Numbered from the stretch's first letter, positions 51,422-62,749 are shown. The stretch: 64,000 nt of DNA from Microbacterium sp. LWH7-1.2 (GCF_038397755.1 NZ_CP151637.1:1302001-1366000); one strand, 5' to 3'. Numbers and translations are program-made. The notes: generated by a model from the sequence alone, not told the origin.

Positions 51422-52520
51422 TGGTGGTGCTCGCAATCTTCCAGCCGCGCGATTCGAGACCGTCGATCGCCCGGCGCACGGCGCTCGGAACGACGCTGAT
51501 CTCGGCGAGGCCGAACTGGGCGCCGGGAGAATGCTCCAGGCGCAGGTCTTCCACGTTCACGTCGAGGTCGCCGAGCTCGCCGAAGAGGCGCCCGAGCTGC
51601 CCGGGGGTGTCGTCGACCATCACCACGACCTGCTCGAAGCGGCGGTTCTGGCCGTGCTTGCCCGGCAGGCGCTCGACACCGTCGTTGCCGCGGCGGATCG
51701 TGTCGGCGACGGCGCGCCGGGCGCCCGGGGCGTCGGGCTCGCGCAGCGCGTCGGCGACGGCGGTGAGGTCGGCGGTGATCTGATCGAGCACGTCGACGAC
51801 GGGCGCCGCATTCGCGCCGAGGATCTGCACCCACAGCTCCGGGGCCGAGGCCGCGATGCGGGTCGTGTCGCGCACGCCCTGACCGGCGAGCCGGAGCGAG
51901 CCGTCGGGGGCGTCGACGAAGCGTCCCGCGAGCAGGCTTGCCACGAGCTGCGGCACGTGCGAGACGAGCGCCACGCCGCGGTCGTGGTCTTCAGGGGTCA
52001 TCTCGATCGGCGTGGCGCCGAGGTCGAGTGCGAGCCCTTCGACGAGCGCAAGGTCGGCGGACGGGGTCTCCTCGTCGCGGCACACCACCCACGGACGCCC
52101 GACGAAGATGTCGGCGCGCGCCGAGATCGCTCCTCCACGCTCGCGCCCGGCGAGCGGGTGCGAGCCGATGTAGTGCGTGAGGTCGACGCCGCGCTCCCGC
52201 AGCGTGCGGAGCGGTTCGAGCTTGACGCTCGCGACGTCGGTCACCACGGCGGCCGGGTGCTGCTCGAGCTCGCGCTGGATGACGTCGGCGGTGACGTCCG
52301 GCGGGACGGCGACGACGACGAGCGACGGCTCATCGTCGTCCGCGGCGCGGCGACCGGCACCGTAGTCGATGGCGAGGCGCAGCTGAGACGGCGACGTGTC
52401 GTCGAGCGCGACATCGACGCCGCGCGCGCTCAACGCGTGGCCGATACTCGCCCCGAGGAGGCCTGCACCGACGATCCGCACCGTGCCCTGCACGCGCGGA
52501 GCGAGGGAGGTCGCTGTCAC
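51414..52520 (-). CDS. tyrA: Prephenate dehydrogenase
   Basis: This 368-residue enzyme converts prephenate to 4-hydroxyphenylpyruvate in tyrosine synthesis with NAD+. The cofactor motif is [10 protein letters not shown] near residue 18. [15 protein letters not shown] carries the active-site His, and [16 protein letters not shown] holds a second conserved His. A C-terminal ACT-like domain ([20 protein letters not shown]) may give feedback control by tyrosine. GTG 52520 directly follows the rluB stop. Confidence 0.93.
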   Translation of the reverse strand: MTATSLAPRVQGTVRIVGAGLLGASIGHALSARGVDVALDDTSPSQLRLAIDYGAGRRAADDDEPSLVVVAVPPDVTADVIQRELEQHPAAVVTDVASVKLEPLRTLRERGVDLTHYIGSHPLAGRERGGAISARADIFVGRPWVVCRDEETPSADLALVEGLALDLGATPIEMTPEDHDRGVALVSHVPQLVASLLAGRFVDAPDGSLRLAGQGVRDTTRIAASAPELWVQILGANAAPVVDVLDQITADLTAVADALREPDAPGARRAVADTIRRGNDGVERLPGKHGQNRRFEQVVVMVDDTPGQLGRLFGELGDLDVNVEDLRLEHSPGAQFGLAEISVVPSAVRRAIDGLESRGWKIASTTND

Positions 52521-53291
52521 TTAGTCCTCCTGTTGACCTGCGGCTTGGCGCGAAAGAGTCAGCAGAGCGCCCCGCTCCACTTTAGTCAACTCGCGGGCGC
52601 GCCCGGCTGGCAGCGTTCCCAGGTGCAGCGGCCCGAACTGGCGGCGCACGAGTTCGACGACGGGATGCCCCACCTCGGCCATCATGCGGCGCACGATGCG
52701 GTTGCGCCCCGAGTGGAGGGTCAGCTCGACCAGGGAGCCGCCTCCCTCGGTCGAGGACGACAGCAGCCGCGCCTTGTCGGCGGAGATCGGGCCGTCCTCC
52801 AGGTCGACTCCGCGCAGGAGCCTCTGAATGGTCTGCGGTGTCACGCGGCCGTCGACCTTGGCGATGTAGACCTTCGTCACACCGAACGACGGGTGCGCGA
52901 GCACGTGTGCGAGCTCGCCGTCGTTCGTGAGCACGAGCAGGCCGCTGGTCTCGGCATCCAATCGCCCCACGTTGTACAGGCGCTCCGGCCACTCCTTCGT
53001 GAAGCGGCGCAGGTCGGGACGACCGCGGTCGTCCTTCATGGAGCTCACGACGCCGGTCGGCTTGTTGAGCATGACGTAGCGCTTGGACTGGTCGAGCTGG
53101 ACGGCTGTGCCGTCGACGTCCACGAGGTCCTTCTCGGGGTCGATGCGCGAGCCCAGCTCCGTCACGATGTTGCCGTTCACGCGCACACGGCCCTCGACGA
53201 TGAGGTTCTCGGCGACGCGCCGCGAGGCGACGCCCGCATTCGCGAGCACCTTCTGCAGGCGCACGCCCTCGGTGGATTCGGCGCCGGTCAT
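52521..53291 (-). CDS. 23S rRNA pseudouridine synthase (RluB/RsuA family)
   Basis: This 256-residue enzyme has an N-terminal S4 domain (RLQKVLANAGVASRRVAENL) and a catalytic domain with GRLDAETSGLLVLTNDG, holding the nucleophile Asp, plus RNRIVRRMMAEVGH. It modifies a uridine in 23S rRNA helix 89 if it is RluB-like. The start overlaps the scpB stop (ATGA) and tyrA follows without a gap. Confidence 0.93.
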   Translation of the reverse strand: MTGAESTEGVRLQKVLANAGVASRRVAENLIVEGRVRVNGNIVTELGSRIDPEKDLVDVDGTAVQLDQSKRYVMLNKPTGVVSSMKDDRGRPDLRRFTKEWPERLYNVGRLDAETSGLLVLTNDGELAHVLAHPSFGVTKVYIAKVDGRVTPQTIQRLLRGVDLEDGPISADKARLLSSSTEGGGSLVELTLHSGRNRIVRRMMAEVGHPVVELVRRQFGPLHLGTLPAGRARELTKVERGALLTLSRQAAGQQED

Positions 53292-53908
53292 CGTCGCACT
53301 CCTTCGTCCTGGCTGTCTCCGACTTCATCGGCACCGTCGAGCAGCGGCGAGATGTGGGGCAGCTCGTCCAGCGAGTTGATGCCGAGGTGCACGAGCAGCG
53401 CATCAGTGGTGCCGTAATTGATGGCGCCGGTCTCGGCATCGGCGAACAGCTCGGTGATGAGCCCGCGCGCGAGCAGCGTGCGCACGACCGAGTCCACGTT
53501 CACGGCACGGATCGACGCGACCTGGCTGCGGGTCACCGGCTGCTTGTACGCGATGACCGCGAGGGTCTCGAGCGCGGCCTGCGAAAGGCGGGACGGCGCC
53601 TGGCCGCCGACGTACTCGCTCACGAGGTCGTCGAACTCCTCACGGACGTAAAGGCGCCACCCGCCGCCCACCTCGCGCAGTTCGAACCCGCGCACGGGCC
53701 CGCCGGCCCTGCCGTCGTAGTCGTCGACGAGGGCCTCGATGGCCTGGCGCACCGCGGGCACCGGTGCGCCGACGGCGGCGGCGAGGCTCACCAGGCTCTG
53801 CGGCTCCTCGACGATCAGCAGGATCGCCTCGAGCCGCCGGGCCACATCGGTCACCGTGACGGCGGGCGCGGCACCCCCTGCTGAGCTTGTCGAAGCATCA
53901 TCGGTCAT
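53288..53908 (-). CDS. scpB: Segregation and condensation protein B
   Basis: This 206-residue protein has two winged-helix domains typical of ScpB (LEAILLIVEEPQSLVSLAAA and ALETLAVIAYKQPVTRSQVA, then TLLARGLITE). It acts with ScpA and Smc to organise and segregate the chromosome. Its first codons (DDASTSS) are encoded by a dispersed TGAGCTTGTCGAAG-type repeat. It overlaps scpA by 11 bases. Confidence 0.95.
   Translation of the reverse strand: MTDDASTSSAGGAAPAVTVTDVARRLEAILLIVEEPQSLVSLAAAVGAPVPAVRQAIEALVDDYDGRAGGPVRGFELREVGGGWRLYVREEFDDLVSEYVGGQAPSRLSQAALETLAVIAYKQPVTRSQVASIRAVNVDSVVRTLLARGLITELFADAETGAINYGTTDALLVHLGINSLDELPHISPLLDGADEVGDSQDEGVRR
53881..53897. repeat. Dispersed TGAGCTTGTCGAAG element in scpB
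   Basis: CTGAGCTTGTCGAAGCA is a core of a short palindromic repeat family (TGAG..TTGTCGAAG) familiar from Microbacteriaceae genomes. Here it lies inside the first codons of scpB and supplies part of the disordered N-terminus. Confidence 0.55.
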
Positions 53909-54719
53909 AGTCGGCTCCCAAGGTGGCGAGGTTCTCGTCGCTCCAGCGCTGCGCGCTCCAGCGGAGGGTCAGCTCGCCGAGCGGCTCGAGTTGTTCGAAC
54001 GACAGGGCGGCGTGGCGGTACAGCTCCAGCACCGACAGGAAGCGAGCGACCACCACGCCCGGCTGGCCGACGCCCGCGATGAGCTCGCGGAACGTCAGGG
54101 CGCCGGCATCTCTCAGCAGCGTCACCACGATCGCGGCCTGCTCGCGGATGCTCACCAAGGGTGCGTGCAGATGGTCGAACCCGATGCGCGGGATCTCCTT
54201 CGGCGTCATGGCCAGCAGCGCGAGCGCCGCGAAGTCGTCGGCGCTGAGCGACCAGACGAGTTCCGGCACGGCGTTGCGGTACTTCTCGTCCAGGCGCACC
54301 GAGCGCGTGTGGCGCACGGCCTCGCGGCGCAGGCACCGCTCGAACCACGCCGACACCTCCTTGAACGCGCGATACTGCAGCAGCCGCGCGAACAGCAGAT
54401 CGCGGGCTTCGAGGAGCGCGACCGATTCGGCGTCGACGAGCTCGCCCTGCGGCAGGAGACCGGCCACCTTCATGTCGAGCAGGGTCGCGGCGACGACGAG
54501 GAACTCGGATGCCTCGTCCAGCTCCTCGCCCGGACCCAGATCACGAAGGTACGCGATGAACTCGTTGGTCACGAGCGACAGCGACACCTCGGTGATGTCG
54601 AGCTCCTGCTTCGAGATCAGGGTGAGGAGGAGGTCGAACGGTCCGTCGAAGTTCGAGAGCGCGACCCGGAAGCCCTCTCCGGTCGTTGAGTCTGCCGAAG
54701 CGTCAGGCGACAGCGCCAC
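53898..54719 (-). CDS. scpA: Segregation and condensation protein A
   Basis: This 273-residue kleisin links ScpB to the Smc heads. Family landmarks are FRVALSNFDGPFDLLLTLIS, ELDITEVSLSLVTNEFIAYL and EFLVVAATLLDMKVAGLLP, and a C-terminal winged helix (SFEQLEPLGELTLRWSAQRW). GTG 54719 overlaps the parA end by 17 bases; a longer frame is only Arg/Ser filler. The N-terminal SPDASADSTTGEG segment comes from a dispersed repeat related to that in scpB. Confidence 0.93.
   Translation of the reverse strand: MALSPDASADSTTGEGFRVALSNFDGPFDLLLTLISKQELDITEVSLSLVTNEFIAYLRDLGPGEELDEASEFLVVAATLLDMKVAGLLPQGELVDAESVALLEARDLLFARLLQYRAFKEVSAWFERCLRREAVRHTRSVRLDEKYRNAVPELVWSLSADDFAALALLAMTPKEIPRIGFDHLHAPLVSIREQAAIVVTLLRDAGALTFRELIAGVGQPGVVVARFLSVLELYRHAALSFEQLEPLGELTLRWSAQRWSDENLATLGADYDR
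54685..54704. repeat. Related dispersed element in scpA
   Basis: GTTGAGTCTGCCGAAGCGTC is a diverged copy of the element in scpB (shared TTGAG..TG.CGAAGC pattern). It lies in the first codons of scpA, overlapping the parA stop. Confidence 0.5.
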
Positions 54720-55587
54720 GGGCGACCAGCTCCCGCGCCAGCCGCAGGTAGGCCTGCGCGGCGGCGTGCTCCGGCGCGAACTCGGTGATCGGCATGCCCG
54801 AGACGGAGGCATCCGGGAACTTGACGGTGCGGCCGATCACGGTCTCGAGCACGTCGTCGCCGAAGGCGTCGACCACGCGCTCGAGCACCTCGCGCGAGTG
54901 GAGCGTGCGCGCGTCGTACATCGTGGCGAGCACGCCGTCGAGCGTGATCGTGGGGTTGAGGCGGTCGCGCACCTTGTCGATCGTCTCGATGAGCATCGCG
55001 ACGCCACGGAGGGCGAAGAACTCGCACTCGAGCGGGATGACCACACCGTGGCTCGCGGTGAGGGCGTTCACCGTCAGAAGGCCCAGCGAGGGCTGGCAGT
55101 CGATGAGGATCACGTCGTAGTCGCCCGTGACTTTGCGCAGCGCCCTCGACAGCGTCTGCTCGCGCGCGACCTCGTTGACCAGGTGCACCTCGGCGGCTGA
55201 CAGGTCGATGTTGGCGGGGATCACGTCGAGGTTCTCGACGCGCGTGTGCACGATGACCTCGTGCGGGTCGCGCTTGCCGTCGAGGAGCAGGTCGTAGATC
55301 GTCGGGATCTCGTGGGTCTGGATGCCGAGACCCGCCGACAGCGCACCCTGCGGGTCGAAGTCGACCGCGAGCACCTTCCGGCCGTAGCCGGCGAGGGCGG
55401 CCGCGAGGTTGATGGTGGTCGTCGTCTTGCCGACGCCGCCCTTCTGGTTGCACAGCGCGATGATGCGGGCAGGGCCGTGACCGTCGAGCTTCGGCGGGGT
55501 GGGGAACCCCTGATAGGGACGACCGGTGGGTCCGATCGGAGTGTCCCCCGTGGCGGCCTTCGTCGCCGCCTGTGCCTTGCCCGCCAC
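54703..55587 (-). CDS. ParA-family ATPase
   Basis: This 294-residue Walker-type ATPase has the deviant Walker A KGGVGKTTTTINLA, the DFDPQGALSAGLG motif and DVILIDCQPSLGLLTVNAL. A proline-rich N-terminal stretch of about 40 residues precedes the fold. The gene lies upstream of scpA, as is common in actinobacteria, and is a Soj-like protein distinct from the parAB pair near oriC. GTG 55587 has GGGAG five bases away; a TTG three bases earlier is also possible. Confidence 0.9.
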   Translation of the reverse strand: MAGKAQAATKAATGDTPIGPTGRPYQGFPTPPKLDGHGPARIIALCNQKGGVGKTTTTINLAAALAGYGRKVLAVDFDPQGALSAGLGIQTHEIPTIYDLLLDGKRDPHEVIVHTRVENLDVIPANIDLSAAEVHLVNEVAREQTLSRALRKVTGDYDVILIDCQPSLGLLTVNALTASHGVVIPLECEFFALRGVAMLIETIDKVRDRLNPTITLDGVLATMYDARTLHSREVLERVVDAFGDDVLETVIGRTVKFPDASVSGMPITEFAPEHAAAQAYLRLARELVARGAVA

Positions 55588-55671
55588 CAATGCTCCCGCC
55601 TACGTGCTTCGTGTCCACCGATTCTAGTCACGCCGCGCCTGCGAACGCCCGCGGCGCGGCGGGCGCGCGGC

Positions 55672-56622
55672 TCAGCGGGCGCGCGGATGCGACGTGGCGT
55701 ACACGTCGCGGAGGGCGTCGACCGACACGTAGGTGTAGATCTGCGTCGTCGCCACCGAGGCGTGGCCCAGCAGCTCCTGGACGACGCGCACGTCGGCGCC
55801 GCCCTGCAGCAGGTGGGTCGCGAACGAGTGCCGCAGCGTGTGCGGCGACACGTGCGCAGTGAGGTGGGCGCGCTCGGCCGCCGCCTGGATGATCAGCCAG
55901 GCGCTCTGCCGCGACAGCGGTGCTCCCCGGGCGCCGAGGAAGAGCCTCGGGGTCGAACGCCCGCGATGCGAGAGCTCGGGCCGCGCACGCGTGAGATAGG
56001 CGTCCACGGCCGCGCGCGCGTACGAGCCAACCGGCACGATGCGCTCCTTCGAGCCCTTGCCGCGGACGCGGAGCACGTCTCCGTGCGCCGCGTCGTCGAC
56101 GTCCAGCTGCACGATCTCCGACACACGCGCGCCGGTGGCGTACAGCAGCTCGAGCAGGGCGCGGTCGCGCATGCCGAGCAGGTCGCCCGCCGCCGCTCCC
56201 CCGCTGCCGGACACGTCGGCCCCGGTCGCCGGCGCCGGGCCCGAGGCATCCAGCAGGCTCTCCACCTGCTCGATCGTCAGCGCCTTGGGCAGCCGTCGGG
56301 GCTGCTTCGGCGGGCGGAGGTTCGACGACGGGTCGGCGGGCTCGATGCCTTCGCGGGCGAGGAATCGGTGAAGCCCGCGCACCGACGACTGCAGCCGCGC
56401 GAGCGACGACGCCGCCATGGGCGGCTGGGCGGCCGCGCGGTCGGCGATGAAGCTCGCGAGCGTGACTGACGTGACCGCGGCGGTGTCGTCGATGTGCTGC
56501 TCGCGCAGCCACTCGGCGTAGCCGGAGAGGTCGCGCCGGTACGCCGCGACGGTGTTCTCCGACAGGCCGCGTTCGATCGCGACGTGGCGCAGGTAGGAAT
56601 CCACCGCCCGAGCGATCTGCAT
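55672..56622 (-). CDS. xerD: Site-specific tyrosine recombinase XerD
   Basis: This 316-residue recombinase resolves chromosome dimers at dif. The core-binding domain ends near 110. Catalytic residues are visible: Arg in [10 protein letters not shown], Lys in [21 protein letters not shown] (HxxR) and [15 protein letters not shown] with His and Tyr. A Gly/Ala-rich insertion (about 130-150, [15 protein letters not shown]) is unusual compared with textbook XerD. Context (nudix-xerD-parA) is standard for this lineage. Confidence 0.93.
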   Translation of the reverse strand: MQIARAVDSYLRHVAIERGLSENTVAAYRRDLSGYAEWLREQHIDDTAAVTSVTLASFIADRAAAQPPMAASSLARLQSSVRGLHRFLAREGIEPADPSSNLRPPKQPRRLPKALTIEQVESLLDASGPAPATGADVSGSGGAAAGDLLGMRDRALLELLYATGARVSEIVQLDVDDAAHGDVLRVRGKGSKERIVPVGSYARAAVDAYLTRARPELSHRGRSTPRLFLGARGAPLSRQSAWLIIQAAAERAHLTAHVSPHTLRHSFATHLLQGGADVRVVQELLGHASVATTQIYTYVSVDALRDVYATSHPRAR

Positions 56623-56687
56623 GTCAGCCGCCTCCTGTCACGAGGGTCTCACGTCCGGCGGGAGTGCCGGCGAACTCCGGAGGGTTT

Positions 56688-57293
56688 TCAGACTCCCGGA
56701 TGCTCGTCGGCGCGAAGGCGCTCGGCCGCGGCCAGCACGCCCACCGCGAGGATGCCGTTGCGCAGGCGCCCCGCGAGGATCCCCGCCACGGCATCGCCGA
56801 GCGGCAGCCACTCCACCCGGATGTCGGCCTCCTCGTCCTCCCGTGCGTGCACCTCGTTCGCGGAGGTCAGGCCCCGTGCGAGGAACAGGTGGACGATCTC
56901 ATCGTTCCCGCCGGGTGTGGTGAAGATGCTCACCAGCGGCTCCCACGACGAGGCGACCAGGTCGACCTCCTCGGCGAGCTCGCGGCGGGCGGTCTCGAGC
57001 GGCGTCTCGCCCGCCATGTCCAGCAGGCCGGCCGGGATCTCCCAGTCGCGGTGGCGGATCGGGTGCCGGTACTGCTGGATCAGCAGCACCCGGCCCTCAT
57101 CGTCCACCGCCACGACCGCGGCCGCGCCGGGATGATCCACGTACTGGCGCACGATCCGCCCGTCGCCGTAGGCGACGGTGTCACTGCGCACATCCCACAC
57201 CCGGCCCTGGTAGACCAGGTCGCTGTCGAGGACCGTGGCGTCGACGGGCTCGTCGGCGAGGAGCGCTTTCGCGGGCACGCCGCGGGGCGGCAT
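56688..57293 (-). CDS. Nudix hydrolase (ADP-ribose pyrophosphatase type)
   Basis: This 201-residue enzyme has RVLLIQQYRHPIRHRDWEIP and the Nudix box GLLDMAGETPLETARRELAEE, the pattern of ADP-ribose pyrophosphatases (NudF-like). A helix-rich end follows (DAVAGILAGRLRNGILAVG). It cleaves ADP-ribose to AMP and ribose phosphate. ATG 57293 has GGAGG upstream. It follows pyrG closely, an arrangement conserved in actinobacteria. Confidence 0.92.
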   Translation of the reverse strand: MPPRGVPAKALLADEPVDATVLDSDLVYQGRVWDVRSDTVAYGDGRIVRQYVDHPGAAAVVAVDDEGRVLLIQQYRHPIRHRDWEIPAGLLDMAGETPLETARRELAEEVDLVASSWEPLVSIFTTPGGNDEIVHLFLARGLTSANEVHAREDEEADIRVEWLPLGDAVAGILAGRLRNGILAVGVLAAAERLRADEHPGV

Positions 57294-57309
57294 CCGTCCC
57301 TCCGCCACG

Positions 57310-59016
<1,707 letters not shown>

Positions 59017-59042
59017 TTATCCTATCAGGCGGTGTTTCGATG

Positions 59043-59057
59043 AGCTTCGCAGAAGCT
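59043..59057. terminator. Small hairpin between recN and pyrG
   Basis: AGCTTC and GAAGCT form a perfect 6-bp stem with a GCA loop in the 79-base gap between recN and pyrG. It resembles the dispersed TGAGCTTGTCGAAG repeat also seen in scpA and scpB. It lacks a T tract, so termination is uncertain. Confidence 0.35.
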
Positions 59058-59086
59058 GAGGACACGCGGAGGGCCGCGCGGGTGAC

Positions 59087-60778
59087 TCAGTCGACTTCGG
59101 TGCGAAGGCTGAGCAACTCGCGTGCGTGCGTGAGCGCCGCATCGGAATCGGGCATGCCCGACAGCAGGCGCGCCATCTCGGCCTCGCGATCGGCACCGTC
59201 CAGGCGACGGACGTCGGATGCCGTGACCGAGCCGTCGTTCGCCTTCACCACGGTCAGGTGGTTGGCCGCGAAGGCCGCCACCTGCGCGAGGTGGGTGACG
59301 GCGATGACCTGCGACGACTCCGAGAGGCGCGCGAGACGCCGGCCGACCTCGATCGCGGCGGCGCCGCCGATCCCGGCGTCCACCTCGTCGAACACGAACG
59401 TCGGCACGGGGTCGACGGCCGCGATCACGACCTCGATCGCGAGCATGACGCGGCTGAGCTCGCCGCCGCTCGCGCCGCGCGACACGGCTCGCGGCTCGGC
59501 GCCGGGGTGCGGGGCGAGCAGGATGGCGACGTCGTCGCGTCCCGACGCGGACTCGGTGCCCGCCGTGACGGCGACCTCGAGGCGCGCATCGGGCATCGCG
59601 AGCGCCCGCAGCTCGGTGGTCACCGCCGCGCCCAGCCGCGCGGCTGCGTCTGTGCGCGCCGCGGTGAGCGTTCCGGCGGTCTCGTCGAGGACGGATGCTG
59701 CGGCATCCCGCTCCGCCGTCAGCCGGTCGATGCGATCGGAGTCGTCGTCGAGTTCGGCGAGCCGAGAGGAACCGGTGTCGAGCAGCTCGATGGCGGCGTC
59801 CAGGGTGCCGTGCGCGCGGACCAGGCCTGCGAGCACGGCGCGGCGCTCCTCGACGGCGGCGAGTTCGTGCGGACCGGATTCGTCGAGGTCGGCGAGGTAG
59901 CCCGCGAGCGCCGCGGCGATGTCGGCGACGCGGTAACCGACATCGGCGAGCTGACCGGAGAGTTCCGCGAGCACCGGGTCGTGGACCCGCTCGAGGGCGC
60001 GACGCGCCTCCGCGAGCAGGGCCCCGGCGTCGGGTTCGTCACCGTCGCCGGACAGTCCATCATGGGCGGTCGCCGCCGCGACGCGGAGCTCCTCGGCGTT
60101 CGCCAGGCGCTCGGCGCGAGTCGCGAGCTCGGCGTCCTCGCCGGACTCGGGTGCCGCCTGCTCGATCTCGGCGAGCTGCGCACGCAGGTCGTCGGCCTCG
60201 CGCGCCCGCGCGTCGCGATCGTCGGTGAGCTGCGACAGTTCGCGGTCGATCGCACGCCAGTGCTCGAAGGCGCGGCGGTAGGCGTCGCGCGCGGAGTGGA
60301 CGGTCTCGCCGCCGAAGCGGTCGAGCGCGTCCCGCTGGGCGGCTGCGGAGCGCAACCGGAGCTGGTCGGACTGTCCGTGAACCACGACGAGTTCGTCAGC
60401 GAGGTCGGCGAGCACGCCGGCCGGCGCGGCTCGCCCGCCGACCGAGGCGCGCCCGCGGCCCTCACTGGAGATCGAGCGCCCGATGTACAGCTCCGCGCGG
60501 CCGCCGCCGATCGGCTCGACGTCGCCACCCGCCTCGCGCACGCGCGCGGCGACGGGTCCGTCCTCGGGAACGATCCACACACCGTCGACGGTCGCCTGAG
60601 CGGCGCCGGCGCGCACGGCGCCGGAATCGGCGCGCTGGCCGAGCAGCAGCCCGAGTCCCGTCACGACCATCGTCTTGCCGGCGCCGGTCTCACCGGTGAT
60701 CGCCGTGAATCCCGCTCCGATCGGCAGCGTCGCCTCGGCGATCACGCCGAGATCCCGCAGGCGCATCTCCTCGATCAC
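59087..60778 (-). CDS. recN: DNA repair protein RecN
   Basis: This 563-residue SMC-like ATPase acts in double-strand break repair. Walker A is GETGAGKTMVVTGLG, the Q-loop region is VHGQSDQLRLRS, and the signature/Walker B region is RGASGGELSRVMLAIEVV then PTFVFDEVDAGIGG. A long coiled-coil middle (about 160-380) connects the heads. GTG 60778 overlaps the nadK stop (GTGA). The order tlyA-nadK-recN is conserved in actinobacteria. Confidence 0.95.
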   Translation of the reverse strand: MIEEMRLRDLGVIAEATLPIGAGFTAITGETGAGKTMVVTGLGLLLGQRADSGAVRAGAAQATVDGVWIVPEDGPVAARVREAGGDVEPIGGGRAELYIGRSISSEGRGRASVGGRAAPAGVLADLADELVVVHGQSDQLRLRSAAAQRDALDRFGGETVHSARDAYRRAFEHWRAIDRELSQLTDDRDARAREADDLRAQLAEIEQAAPESGEDAELATRAERLANAEELRVAAATAHDGLSGDGDEPDAGALLAEARRALERVHDPVLAELSGQLADVGYRVADIAAALAGYLADLDESGPHELAAVEERRAVLAGLVRAHGTLDAAIELLDTGSSRLAELDDDSDRIDRLTAERDAAASVLDETAGTLTAARTDAAARLGAAVTTELRALAMPDARLEVAVTAGTESASGRDDVAILLAPHPGAEPRAVSRGASGGELSRVMLAIEVVIAAVDPVPTFVFDEVDAGIGGAAAIEVGRRLARLSESSQVIAVTHLAQVAAFAANHLTVVKANDGSVTASDVRRLDGADREAEMARLLSGMPDSDAALTHARELLSLRTEVD

Positions 60779-61797
60779 GTGGCGACCTCGATACCGACGG
60801 CGCTGGACTCGCGATCGGCGGAGGTGGCAGCATCCGTTGCCCGCTTCGCGTGCGTGGGCATGACGCCGGTGATCGCAGCCGGACCGCGCCACCCCTCGAC
60901 CGGCAGGCGGAACTTGCGCACGAGGCGGTCGGTGAACTGGGCGGGGTGCAGGCGCGCGAGGCGCACCGGGCGGTCGGACCGCCGCACCACCACGCGCGCA
61001 CCCGGCGGCAGGTCGTGCGAGCGGCGCCCGTCGCACCACAGGATGCCGGTGCCGTTGGTGCGCTCGAGCACCTCGATCGCCACCGAGTGCTCCGGCCCGA
61101 CGACGAGAGGTTTGGCGAACAGCGCGTGCGCTGACAGCGGCACGACGGCGATCGCCTCGACGGTCGGCCAGATGACGGGTCCGCCGGCGGAGAAGTTGTA
61201 AGCGGTCGAGCCTGTGGGCGTCGAGACGACCATGCCGTCGCAGCCGAAGCTCGACAGCGGACGTCCGTCGATCTCGATGACGACCTCGAGGAGACGCTCG
61301 CGGCTGGCCTTCTCGACCGTCGCCTCGTTGAGCGCCCACGTCTCGTAGATGACGGAGTCGCCGGTGTCCTTGACCCGCACCTGGAGCGCCATGCGCTCCT
61401 CGACCTCGTACTCGCGCGCGATCACGCGACGGACGGCTTCGTCCATGTCGTCGCGCTCGATCTCGGCGAGGAACCCGACGTGGCCCATGTTGATGCCGAG
61501 CACCGGGGCGCTGCCGTCACGCACCAGCTCCGCCGCCCGCAGGATCGTCCCGTCGCCGCCGAGGACGATGGCGAGCTCGATGTCGGCCACCGGCACGTCC
61601 ATGCCGAGCACCGCGACATCGGCCAGCGAAGGACCCGCCTGCACCAGGTCCTCGCCGTCGTCGAGGGCGAGCACGGGGCGCGCGCCGGCGGCGCGCAGCG
61701 CGGCGACGACCCGCTCGGCCGCAGCGACGGTCTCGGCGCGATGGGCGTGCGCCACCACCAGGATGCTGCGCTCGGCCTGTGTGTCGACGTCGTTCAT
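60775..61797 (-). CDS. nadK: NAD kinase
   Basis: This 340-residue enzyme phosphorylates NAD+ to NADP+. It has the GGDGTILRAAE motif, NMGHVGFLAE, ALNEATVEKAS and TPTGSTAYNFSAGGP, all diagnostic. The C-terminal tail of about 30 residues is longer than in E. coli NadK. ATG 61797 overlaps the tlyA stop. Confidence 0.95.
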   Translation of the reverse strand: MNDVDTQAERSILVVAHAHRAETVAAAERVVAALRAAGARPVLALDDGEDLVQAGPSLADVAVLGMDVPVADIELAIVLGGDGTILRAAELVRDGSAPVLGINMGHVGFLAEIERDDMDEAVRRVIAREYEVEERMALQVRVKDTGDSVIYETWALNEATVEKASRERLLEVVIEIDGRPLSSFGCDGMVVSTPTGSTAYNFSAGGPVIWPTVEAIAVVPLSAHALFAKPLVVGPEHSVAIEVLERTNGTGILWCDGRRSHDLPPGARVVVRRSDRPVRLARLHPAQFTDRLVRKFRLPVEGWRGPAAITGVMPTHAKRATDAATSADRESSAVGIEVAT

Positions 61798-62594
61798 CGG
61801 CTCCCCGCCAGTCGGTTCACGGTGCTCAACCATTCTGTCGGATTGCTCCCCCGCCCCGGTGCGAGGTGCGCGATGAACTCGGAATTGCCGTGCGTTCCCG
61901 CGATCGGGGAGCACACGACACCGCAGGTGCCGAGCCCGGCGTCCCACGCCGACCACAGCACACGCGCAACGGCGTCCGCGCGCAGCACGGGGTTGGTCAC
62001 GAGGCCGCCCTTCACGGCGGTGCGCCCGACTTCGAACTGCGGCTTGATCAGCAGCACGAGATCGGCATCGGATGCCGCGACCCCGCGCGCCGCGGGCAGC
62101 ACATGCGTGAGCGAGATGAAGGACAGATCGCCCGTGATCACCGAGGGCGCCTCGGAGACGCCGCTCGCCGCGGCGAGGGTGTCCGGCGTCATGTAGCGGA
62201 CGTTGAACCCCTCGACGGCGACGACCCCACGATCTTCGGCGACCGATGCTGCGAGCTGCCCGTGACCGACATCCACCGCGATCACCGGCTCGGCGCCGCG
62301 CTCGCGCAGCACCTGGGTGAAGCCACCGGTGGACGCGCCCATGTCGAGCGCCGCACGGCCGCGCACGTCGACCTCGAACGCGTCGAGGCCCGCGATGAGC
62401 TTGTGCGCAGCACGGCTGACGTAGTGATCGGACGCCGCCACTTCGATCAGGGAATCGTCGCCGACGGGCGTCGAGGCCTTGACCACCGCACGCCCGTCGA
62501 CCATGACCAGTCCTTCGGCGATGAGAGTCGCGGCGTGGGTGCGCGAGCGCGCGAGGCCCCGGGCGGCGAGAGCGGCGTCGAGGCGGCTCGTCAT
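61794..62594 (-). CDS. tlyA: TlyA family rRNA 2'-O-methyltransferase / hemolysin
   Basis: This 266-residue protein has an N-terminal S4 domain (RLDAALAARGLARSRTHAAT) and an FtsJ-like methyltransferase with ALDMGASTGGFTQVLRERG (SAM loop) and the catalytic Lys in LLIKPQFEVGR. TlyA methylates 16S and 23S rRNA and makes cells sensitive to capreomycin. The start overlaps the small gene at 62591 by four bases. Confidence 0.95.
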   Translation of the reverse strand: MTSRLDAALAARGLARSRTHAATLIAEGLVMVDGRAVVKASTPVGDDSLIEVAASDHYVSRAAHKLIAGLDAFEVDVRGRAALDMGASTGGFTQVLRERGAEPVIAVDVGHGQLAASVAEDRGVVAVEGFNVRYMTPDTLAAASGVSEAPSVITGDLSFISLTHVLPAARGVAASDADLVLLIKPQFEVGRTAVKGGLVTNPVLRADAVARVLWSAWDAGLGTCGVVCSPIAGTHGNSEFIAHLAPGRGSNPTEWLSTVNRLAGSR

Positions 62595-62749
62595 GACGGG
62601 GCGCCGGGGGTCGCCTCGAGGCGACGGGCCAGCGCATCGTGCAGAGTGTCGTACGCCTCGGCGCGCGTCGCCAGCGGCTGCGCCTCGATCACTTCGAGGG
62701 TCGACAGCAGGTCGCCGTGCTCGTCCTCATGTCCGCGGGCTCCATCCAT
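62591..62749 (-). CDS. Small conserved-position protein
   Basis: This 52-residue acidic protein (core DLLSTLEVIEAQPLATRAEA and YDTLHDALARRLEATPG) starts at ATG 62749 and overlaps the tlyA start (ATGA). It is mainly one or two amphipathic helices. Tiny proteins between the HAD gene and tlyA are common in actinobacteria; the role is unknown. An alternative ATG in another frame (62745) runs 17 codons only. Confidence 0.72.
   Translation of the reverse strand: MDGARGHEDEHGDLLSTLEVIEAQPLATRAEAYDTLHDALARRLEATPGAPS

Noticed and set aside
49114..53417. Very long plus-strand frames opposite der, cmk, tyrA and rluB (also opposite pyrG and recN)
   Set aside because: They mirror well-identified minus-strand genes and have no ribosome sites or family motifs.
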